A DNA stretch of 64,000 bases from Amoebophrya sp. A120 (taxonomy: Eukaryota > Sar > Dinophyceae > Syndiniales > Amoebophryaceae): assembly GCA_905178155.1 (NCBI GenBank), contig CAJINV010000001.1, forward strand, positions 7,261,794 through 7,325,793. Direction: 5' to 3'. Position numbers and translations under genes: made by a program. Positions 57,401-64,000 of the stretch are shown here, piece by piece. Below the pieces are notes generated by a model. The model worked only from the letters and a program-made list of their open reading frames with translations. It was not told the origin of the DNA and did no database searches. Every line of letters starts with the position of its first letter. Position 1 is the stretch's first letter.

Positions 57401-60337
57401 CAGACCATCTCCCGGGGTACCGGAGACCCACCCCCAGGGGTAACCGGAGGAAATCCCATTTCCGCCTTAGTATCCATGGGTCAAAGGTGGGTCGTTGGTG
57501 GGTCGGGTGGTGGGTCAGGTGGTGGGTCAGGTGGTGGGTCGTTGGTGGGTCGCTGGTGGGTCGCGGTGGGTCTGGTGGGTTCCTCATGGGTTGCTCGTGG
57601 GTCAGTTAGTGGGTCAAAGGTACTATTCTAAATTAATATTTTATGTAATTTCACCTTCTCTGCGCAATTCACCCATAGAGTGAACGCGCGCGCAACCAAC
57701 GGAAGCGAATGACGTGCAGAAGCGCGTCGCAGTGATAGTCGCAAGACCTCGAGCGACAGTCACAATGGCAGCCAAGAGAGAACCCGGCCGGCACAACGAG
57801 CTACGGGTAGCAGGCCATGCAAGCCAGGCTCTCGACCCCCACAGAGCCATGCCCCGGACATAGAGGTGGCCCAAGCCGCGAGGCGCGACTGGGACCGCCG
57901 AATATCTTCCCCAAATGCCCCGGACCCCTGTGACAGGGACCTTGCGGGCATCGCCCTAGGATGCCAGTGGCTAATTTACAGCCTTCAGTGAGGCCTTCCC
58001 ATCGTAATGGACCGCGGCGCCCCCGCTCGCGCGAATCCATTTACGACAGACGAGCGCCTTGCTACTGCATGTCTGCCGCATCGCGGCGTGCATCGACAAG
58101 CAGAATCGCGAAGCGCCCGCGACACACAGAGCGGCAGGCCGCAGACGAGGCTGCGCTGTTTTCCGATGTGTCTTGCCGATAGCGGGCCTGGCCAATAGGC
58201 CAAGATGACGCCGGGCCTGTGCCCCTAACGGCGTGAAGAACCTCTGCTACACCCACATCGTGGGCAGTCGGGTTCTCCACTCCCCGGCCAGTGGTGCTCG
58301 CGAGAACCGAGAGCGCGTCATCGACGTGTGTGTACCACTGAACGGAGATAGCCTGGAGGGTAGTCGAAGAACGCGAACTCTCTCTCCGCACGGTGAGAGC
58401 TGCGCAACAACTTCCTTCCCACCGGGACATCATCCCCTGTCAGGATAATGCCCTGGCGCTCGGTAGGGCCGAGCTACGTGTACACGGCAAGGCGCACGCC
58501 GTCTGTTCTGACCTGCCCATGGCTTGGGCAGCTCAATGGCAACGGGACCACCGGAGCTCTTTGCTTGCCGTACACTGCATTGATCCACGCTAAGGATCGG
58601 CAGCGCCGGAAACGACAAGGCGGAACTGCGAAGCAGAACCAGAGCGAAGGCCTGAGGCGCACAAGTACGCCTCGCTTTCTCATCGAGACACTCCTCCGTC
58701 AAATATCCACCCTCCGAGAACCGAAGAGCTGAAAAAACGCAAAATCGTCGTGCTTTGGGTGTTCGTCCGCAAGCTGCTTGTGCTCAGCTGTTTTTGTTTT
58801 ATAATTCCAGTCGTGCAACGGATTGATGTCAGAGTTCTGGAGCTCCAATTTCTCTGTGCGTTCTTACTCTTCAGTACGGGAATTTTCACAAAAAAGGCTT
58901 ACTACCTGCGTCTTTGTCCATCCACTTTGCGTACTCGGAAATGCTGTCCTTCGCCGCGGCGCCAGACTCCTGAGCGATGTTTATCTACTCAAGAATCAGA
59001 ACTATAAACGGAACAAAAGCCTGGGCGTTCTTGCAAACGAAACGCATTCAGCATCAACGAAGTTCATTGTATGGTGCATAGATTGATTTAGTATCACGAC
59101 CTGTAGGGATCATGTCTTAAACACAACAAAGCCGGCCCACCTGTTCCGCGCCCGCTCCATCCTCCGGCTTTTTCGTTTCCGCGCCCGTACCTGCGGGAGC
59201 GCCCTCACCCCCGGGCCACGGGGTGGTCGTCGCGGTGTCGGCGGGCGCAGGGGTGGAACTCGAGGTCCCAGTTCTCGCCATCTGCTCGTCCATCCACGCC
59301 TTATCCGCTGCCGCATACTCCTGCTGCAGCCTGTCTCGCTCCGCCTTGAGCTTTTCTAGTTCTACCGGCTTGTTCGCAAGTTCGTTCCGCCACTCGCCCT
59401 CCTTCTGCCTCGACTCCGCCTCGTGTTTTTCCGTAATCGCCACGGCCTCCTTGATCTCCTGTTCCTGGGCCGCTTTCTGCTGCCGGTAGAGGGCCCCCTC
59501 CTCCGCACACGTGGACGGACAGCTTGTGGCGGTTTCGTCGCTGCTGTCGCAGCAGTCGCACACGCCGTCCCCCTATCGAATGTAAAAATGTCTGGGTCTG
59601 GAAGAGTCATGCTGTTTCTGCATGACACAGAAGGTCTGGCATGGAAGCTCTAGCATGACAGGTTTCGAGAAGCTTCCGCAATGCCGAATCCGCATGACAA
59701 ATCCCCCATCTTGGTGACAGAAAGTGAGCAGCTTTTGCTGCCTATGCATCAGAGATTTTTGAGTGTTCTGAAATGCGCATCACAAGTTACATCCTTCCAG
59801 ACCCAGACACTTTTGCATTTGATACCCCCACCTGGCTGCTGTAGATCCACTTGGGCTTCGCGCCGGTGTTCTCGCAAAAGAACAGGTTTGGCTTCATCTC
59901 GCCCCCGCCGTCCTCCGGTAACGCGTGTCCCGCGCACGCCGATGTGCCAGGCTCGTCGACGCCTGATAATTGAACGAAGGAGCCATAGAAGTTGCCTAAG
60001 TATGTATAAGCCGGGCAACGCACACCGAAAAATGTAGGAACAAACGTATACAAACAAGAATAAATGCAGTACCGTTCACGCAGTCACAGAAACCATCGTT
60101 TATCATTGAGACTTGGAGCTTTGGTGGTGTGCCGTTCCGCAGTCTCTTCTTCATGAGCTCACCGTGAGTTAGAATGCAAGATTGCACCAACTTGTCAGGT
60201 ACGGGCACTGGCTGCGCACCGTGGGCTGTTCTCGTGCAGCTACTACTTGCCAGGACTAAGAATAACTTGGACGCTGTGCCTGCGTAGCGCCTTGGATGCC
60301 TCCATTCTGCGGTACGAGTGGATGCGGTGGATGCCAT
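54479..60337 (-). CDS. PRKCSH: Glucosidase II subunit beta (PRKCSH-like)
   Basis: Exons 60337-60073, 59962-59825, 59568-59141, 58969-58906, 58862-58744, 55231-54945 and 54779-54479 give 533 residues with frame intact if the element at 59574-59824 and the 3.5-kb insertion are skipped. A signal peptide (SKLFLVLASSSCTRTAHG) precedes two LDLa-type calcium-binding motifs, MINDGFCDCVNG.. DEPGTSAC and GDGVCDCCDSSDE, a long Glu/Lys coiled coil, an acidic linker, and the C-terminal MRH domain (YSVCFFDRDAT, LGKFERFEDEGRKLVFEGGD, EPERCGYRARMTHPSMC). The MRH domain reads mannose on glycoproteins for glucosidase II in ER glycan trimming. No C-terminal HDEL was seen; the protein ends RNYEL, whose last residues suit a weak ER-retrieval signal. 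Confidence 0.93.
55232..55291. repeat. 60-bp exon duplicate, copy 1
   Basis: This 60-bp coding segment (ATCGTCGTGCTTTGGGTGTT at its start on the plus strand) is repeated exactly at 58744-58803. Both copies continue into coding sequence on the outer side only, so together they bound an insertion in a glucosidase II beta exon. Confidence 0.95.
55380..57240. repeat. GC-rich tandem array with palindromic core
   Basis: About 29 units, on average 63 bp, share the core CGCCCCGGCCCGGGGCGCTG flanked by ATCCAA and GATCC. The core is nearly a perfect palindrome. Linkers are of two or three alternating types (CTGGCCAATCTTGATCCCC; CGATGGCAGGC). Because the unit length is often a multiple of three and few stops occur, several frames stay open on both strands; these are not genes. 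Confidence 0.93.
57235..57375. repeat. Short array of CGACCTC..GGAGGT units
   Basis: About six units of roughly 21 bp of the type TACGACCTCACCGGAGGTTG, each an imperfect palindrome. Confidence 0.8.
57485..57615. repeat. GTGGGTC microsatellite-like array
   Basis: A run of about a dozen GGTGGGTC-type units in imperfect tandem (GGTGGGTCGTTGGTGGGTCG and relatives). Confidence 0.8.
58744..58803. repeat. 60-bp exon duplicate, copy 2
   Basis: Second copy of the 60-bp coding segment. Upstream it continues into the exon encoding NSDINPLHDWNY, the other half of the interrupted exon. Confidence 0.95.
59574..59824. mobile_element. Intronic element (introner), family A, in glucosidase II beta gene
   Basis: The 251-bp element begins TATCGAATGTAAAAATGTCT and ends ACTTTTGCATTTGATA. 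The 5-bp duplication CCCCC lies on both sides (59569-59573, 59825-59829). Removal joins IYSSQVG to DGVCDCC, which is the conserved second LDLa motif of the family, so its excision is well supported. About 90 percent identical by eye to the copy at 13331. Confidence 0.95.
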
Positions 60338-61042
60338 CTTCGGGTTCTTCGTCTTCTTCTAGTTCGTATTCGACAGTGAGCAAATTCTACCAATCGCGGG
60401 CATTCAGACTTTATTTTCCGTCGTGATCCAATAAACATGCAAATGTTCTCTACCATGGTTGGATTCGGTATTGGTTTTGTTGACGATCCAAAAGTATGCT
60501 GAAAGAATGAACCTTGCCAGTTGTAGCCGTTCTTCACAGTAAAGGACAACTCGACAATGGCATTTTTTTCGAGCAGAAACGGCCCGCCTGAGCCGGCTGC
60601 GGCTGATCCTTGTCACGAAACAAGCCTGCCTTGCTGGAGAAACGAAAGGATCCGGAAAGCGATCGATCAGTTCAAAAAGCAAACGAAAGATCAGGCAAAA
60701 GAAGGCACGGATCTACTTCGTGAAAAGTCTCAAACTAGACCTACGCTCCGCTGGTACTTCCCAAAAGTGTCGGCACCATAATCCATCGTGCAAGGGACAC
60801 TGTGATCGGACTCGTGAACACATACACCGCGCCGCGCCGAGGCACAAAACTCTACCAACCCTAAGGCATGTGAAAAAAAAAATCACCAAGTGACGAGCGT
60901 CACCAGAAGCCACGGGCCTGGACCCTGGTTGTTAGAGCAAGTAGCGTCACCAACATGAACAGATCAGTGCGTGCAACTGCAACCAAGCACTACAGTTCGA
61001 CACCGACAGATAATGCACATATATCACTTTTCTCACGTTAGA
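60338..61042. other. Intergenic region with a small plus-strand candidate frame
   Basis: About 700 bp. A plus-strand frame at 60557-60781 (74 codons, MAFFSSRNGPPEPAAADP at the start, charged helix later) looks somewhat protein-like but has no family match or splice evidence, so it is only noted. Confidence 0.3.
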
Positions 61043-62017
61043 TCACATGACTGCACACTTCAACCCCCCGGACGAGTCTTTCAACTCCGCCTGGGTTCCC
61101 TTCCAGGATTTTGCGTCGTAGTCCTCCGGAATTCCGAGCGCCACAAACGCGATCTTCTTATCGCAGGCGTAAATACACACCCGCTGCAGCTCGTGGTTGA
61201 ACCAGTTTCCGGGATCCTGCTCAATTTTCTCATGGTTTAGATACAGCTTCGTGAGCAGGGGGTGTTCGACACTGTTTTCCGCGACTCCCGCCGCTCGCAA
61301 AACTTGCTCGTTGATCGCTTTCAGTAGCACATCATTGAAATTTTTCCGCATGGCCTCGCGACTCTTCTTTGTGTGCCAGAAAAACGTAGTTCTGCTGCGC
61401 GAGGTGCTTGCGAAATTCGCCGTCGTCGTCAAATTCAGCGTCTGCATCTTATCTAGTACGTCGGCCATGTAGCGCAGGTCGACTTTCACTAAAATCGGCT
61501 GCGCCGCTTCAAAATCTCGACGCTGAACCGCCGCCCCCGTTCCTGCCCGAGGACGCGGTGGACGCAGCACCATCACTTCCACGATGCTCTTCCTTCGTTT
61601 CTCGTCATCCACGATACCCTTCAGAACCGAATCTCGTTCCACATAGCCTAAATACTTCGCGATTTGCTCTTCGTCGTCGTTTTCCTTTACTTCGTCGGGG
61701 TAAGGCTTGTCCTTCAGGATGTACCAGCTGCTGTCCAGCCGGTAGTACGAGCGGTCCAGGCCCTTTTCCGTCGCACCCTCTATCTCTACGAGCTCGCCCC
61801 TCCCGTCGGGCACGGTACGGACATGGACGAAAGGCTTCACAACCACGTTATAGGTGAGCGCACCATTTGATGCACTTGTCGCAGGGTCGTTGATAGACAG
61901 AACTTCGGCCCATTCGGGAATCCACTGCCCGGCTTTTTTCACTTTCACCGGCTGCCCGACGCTGAGCACAGACGCGGGCTCCTCCTCGTCGCCTGGTTCT
62001 TCGTGTGAAGCCGACAT
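61043..62017 (-). CDS. Unknown protein, about 324 residues
   Basis: I do not recognise the family. The frame is open to 62209; the ATG at 62017 (MSASHEEPGDEEEP) was chosen because it begins an acidic, protein-like segment, whereas the upstream part is basic and low in quality. The N-terminal third (VGQPVKVKKAGQWIPEWAEV, YNVVVKPFVHVRTV, SYYRLDSSWYIL) is beta-rich and could be a small barrel domain. The middle and C-terminal parts are helical (KSREAMRKNFNDVLLKAINE, HPLLTKLYLNHEKIEQDPGN, ACDKKIAFVALGIPEDYDA). No signal peptide or membrane segment is visible if this start is right. A single exon is assumed. Confidence 0.65.
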   Translation of the reverse strand: MSASHEEPGDEEEPASVLSVGQPVKVKKAGQWIPEWAEVLSINDPATSASNGALTYNVVVKPFVHVRTVPDGRGELVEIEGATEKGLDRSYYRLDSSWYILKDKPYPDEVKENDDEEQIAKYLGYVERDSVLKGIVDDEKRRKSIVEVMVLRPPRPRAGTGAAVQRRDFEAAQPILVKVDLRYMADVLDKMQTLNLTTTANFASTSRSRTTFFWHTKKSREAMRKNFNDVLLKAINEQVLRAAGVAENSVEHPLLTKLYLNHEKIEQDPGNWFNHELQRVCIYACDKKIAFVALGIPEDYDAKSWKGTQAELKDSSGGLKCAVM

Positions 62018-62364
62018 AGAGGCCGGTGCGGCGTCGTCTAAGAAATTCCCACGCTTGGTGATTGTATCAGAACGCCCTGCGTTCTTGGAACCGAGAAGTA
62101 GAACTTCAACTTGCAAATCATTTTTTGCAAGTACTTTTTCAAAATGAGATCCTCGCTTAGCTCTGCGTGCAGAAAAATAACAAAAATAAACGCACGCAGC
62201 TCGAAGCAAAGAAAAGATAAAGAAGCACTCAAAGAAAAAAAGTCACTCACGCAACTCTTCTGCTGAAGCTTCGCAGGTACAAAAGAAACGCCCACAAAAA
62301 CTGTTTACTCCAAGTTAGCGAACAATAGGTCTGCGATCACGCAAATACATTGAGACTCATGTCT
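62018..62364. other. Spacer between unknown gene and Gly/Pro-rich gene
   Basis: About 350 bp with low-quality open sequence on the minus strand (to 62209), no other feature. Confidence 0.4.
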
Positions 62365-64000
62365 CTAGGTCGTACTTGTTTTGTTGTCGGTTGTATCATT
62401 TGCTTTCTTTTTTTTCCTACACTCCTGCCCACTTGCGTGAACCAATTCGCAAGTTTTCCGGGCAAATGTTCGCGGCGAACTACTTCGAGTAGCATCTTCC
62501 GGCACAATTCCGATAAGTCCATACTCGCACTTTATATCCGTGAGAAGTACAGCGAACTTTCCATCAACGCCTCGATCCACAACTTCATTGAAAGTTGCGC
62601 GCCGGTATCATTGGCGGTCCCCCCTTTCCGCCGTCCGGAAACGGCCGGTGCCCGCCCATGAAGTGGTGCTCTCGCGGGGGTGCGGGGACGCCCCGGCTGT
62701 CGGGTAGCATCGGGGGTGGCATCGGCGGCGGTGGCATCATTTGGTTTGGATCCATGCCACCTTTGCCGGCACCTCCGAACGGCGGCTGTGAAGACTGCTG
62801 CATCATCGGTCCTCCGGTTCTTACGCCTGGTTGAAAGTTGTTGTTCATCGGCGGGCCTTGTTCCATGAAGTTTTTGTTCATCGGCTTGGACGACCCTTTC
62901 ATTATCGGCTTTCCGCTGAACTTGTCTGGTGGAAGATCCCCTTTGCCCTTTCGAATGAAGTCGTCGATAAAGCTGCTCGGCGGTGGTGGCTCGCCTTTGA
63001 AGTCGCCCTTGCCGGCGAACATCGGAGGCTCGCCCTTGTTGCCCATATTGAAGCGGTCGCCGGGAAGATGCTGGTCGCCCGGCCTTTGCATCATCATTGG
63101 CGGCGGGCCGTTGCTGAAGTTGTGGCCCTTCTTCGAGGATTTGCTTCCGCCGCCAAACTGCGATTGCTGCACCGGGTTTCCGTCTTCATCGAGGCGGGGC
63201 GAAAACGCGTTCTCCCCTGGATGGAAGAAGCCGTCGCGCGGATCCCCGGGCGGCGGGGGCGATTTCGTTCCCTTCATCAGGTGGTTGCGCAAGTGCATGT
63301 CGCCTTTCACAGACATTGGATGCGGCTGATGTGACTGTGGAGGGGGTCCACTTGACGAAGCTCCCTTCATCATGTTCGGAGGGGGTACTCCTCGGTTCGG
63401 CGGCGGGCGGTCGAACCCAGGTTCAAAACTTCCGGGTTGACCACTGCGCATTTGGTGCACGGTAGACAGCATACGCTCACCAGAGGGCACCGGCGGTCCG
63501 CCGGGAAATTGGCTTCGGTCTGGTGGTTCTTGGAACGGAACATACTGGTTCTTGGAACCACCGTTATTTCCGCGGTTGTTTTCGCGTACCGCGGGCTCCT
63601 CCCCGAATAAGAAATCTTCGGGCGACGAATCGTGCCGCGGCGGACCGGCGTCGAAGCTCGGGCCGTTCCCATTGGTCCGAGACCCGGACGCTGTGTGGTG
63701 GTACCCGTTTCCGGAGCCTGAGGAGGGCGCGGAGGGCTGATGTGGTGGGGCTGGTCCGCCGCCTGGAACAAGCTGCGGGGGACCTCCGCTTCCCTTGCCG
63801 CCCCCCGGCATCATCATCTGCGGATGGTGCCCCCGTCGGTTGCTGAAATTCGGATTTTGGCTGCCGGGTGGCTCCATCAGCTCCGGATCCGACATGTTGT
63901 ACGGACCGTCGCGCGAGGGAAAGTGCTGTCGCGGGTCGAGCAAATCCGGCGTCCCGGACATTGGCGGCGGATAGCTGTTCGGAAGCATCGGCGGTCCACC
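62365..64000 (-). CDS. Gly/Pro/Met-rich low-complexity protein, 5' end outside window
   Basis: The frame 62585-63988 stays open to the window end (GGPP before the first ATG), so the gene probably starts beyond it. It is made of GGP, PPPP, MMM, HH and GGGKG tracts, like the N-terminus of the LRR gene at 21.9-25.1 kb (KGGPP, GPPPPG). A second protein-like frame (62580-62365: VDGKFAVLLTDIKCEYGLIG and a Lys-rich end) begins where the first ends, one base out of phase, with no convincing GT-AG intron between; a non-canonical intron, a sequence error or chance are all possible. No folded domain is recognised. Low-complexity Gly/Met/Pro proteins are often RNA-granule components, but that is inference. 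Confidence 0.6.

Larger units (their letters stand above)
55292..58743. mobile_element. 3.45-kb insertion in glucosidase II beta exon
   Basis: The segment between the two 60-bp duplicates splits the codons of a single exon. It contains a GC-rich tandem array (about 55380-57240), two further short-unit arrays (57235-57370 and 57485-57610), and about 1.1 kb of non-repetitive sequence (57640-58740) in which I recognise no gene or ribosomal RNA. No terminal inverted repeats were found. For the gene to work it must be removed from the transcript at equivalent points of the duplicates, leaving one copy. Confidence 0.8.

Noticed and set aside
57640-58740. Ribosomal RNA or snRNA within the large insertion
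   Set aside because: No conserved rRNA or snRNA blocks could be recognised; the sequence is simply GC-rich and unassigned.

Overview
The window is eukaryotic nuclear DNA. Nearly all genes are split by short introns (about 60 to 250 bp) with GT-AG borders, there are no ribosome-binding sites or operons, and the proteins are eukaryotic (membrin SNARE, IFT56, RABL2, formin, glucosidase II beta, a Cid1-type nucleotidyltransferase). All well-supported genes lie on the minus strand, a one-direction arrangement common in dinoflagellates. Together with six short inverted-repeat elements that sit inside coding exons as introns, flanked by 5-bp target duplications, this suggests a syndinian dinoflagellate such as Amoebophrya, for which invasive intronic elements have been reported. 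That assignment is inference from memory, not a database match.

Layout. 0.3-7.1 kb: membrin, a METTL21-like methyltransferase with a long tail, and IFT56. 8-18 kb: an F-type lectin protein, a renalase-like flavoprotein, a small FG-motif protein and an unknown secreted or membrane protein. 18.4-25.1 kb: RABL2 and a Gly/Pro-rich leucine-rich-repeat protein. 26.7-28.7 kb: one unknown intronless gene. 29.1-36.4 kb: a complete tyrosine-recombinase retrotransposon with split direct repeats. 36.5-53.7 kb: an MDR oxidoreductase, an OPR/RAP-like helical-repeat protein, a Cid1-like nucleotidyltransferase and a very large formin. 54.5-60.3 kb: glucosidase II beta, whose exon is interrupted by a 3.5-kb insertion containing a GC-rich repeat array. 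61-64 kb: an unknown protein and a Gly/Pro-rich protein cut by the window edge.

The most interesting layer is the intronic elements. Six elements of three terminal-repeat families begin TATC, end GATA (one ends CATA on the coding strand), duplicate exactly 5 bp, and restore an open frame when the element plus one duplicate is removed. In five of six the duplicated site starts with G on the transcribed strand, so the element end plus the site makes ATAG, a ready-made acceptor, while the donor dinucleotide varies. Their interiors share a repeated GCATNACA word. Gene models that remove all elements this way have lengths divisible by three in all five affected genes.

Functionally, IFT56 and RABL2 point to a motile ciliated stage, membrin and glucosidase II beta to the secretory pathway, formin to actin control, and the F-type lectin to binding of fucosylated surfaces.
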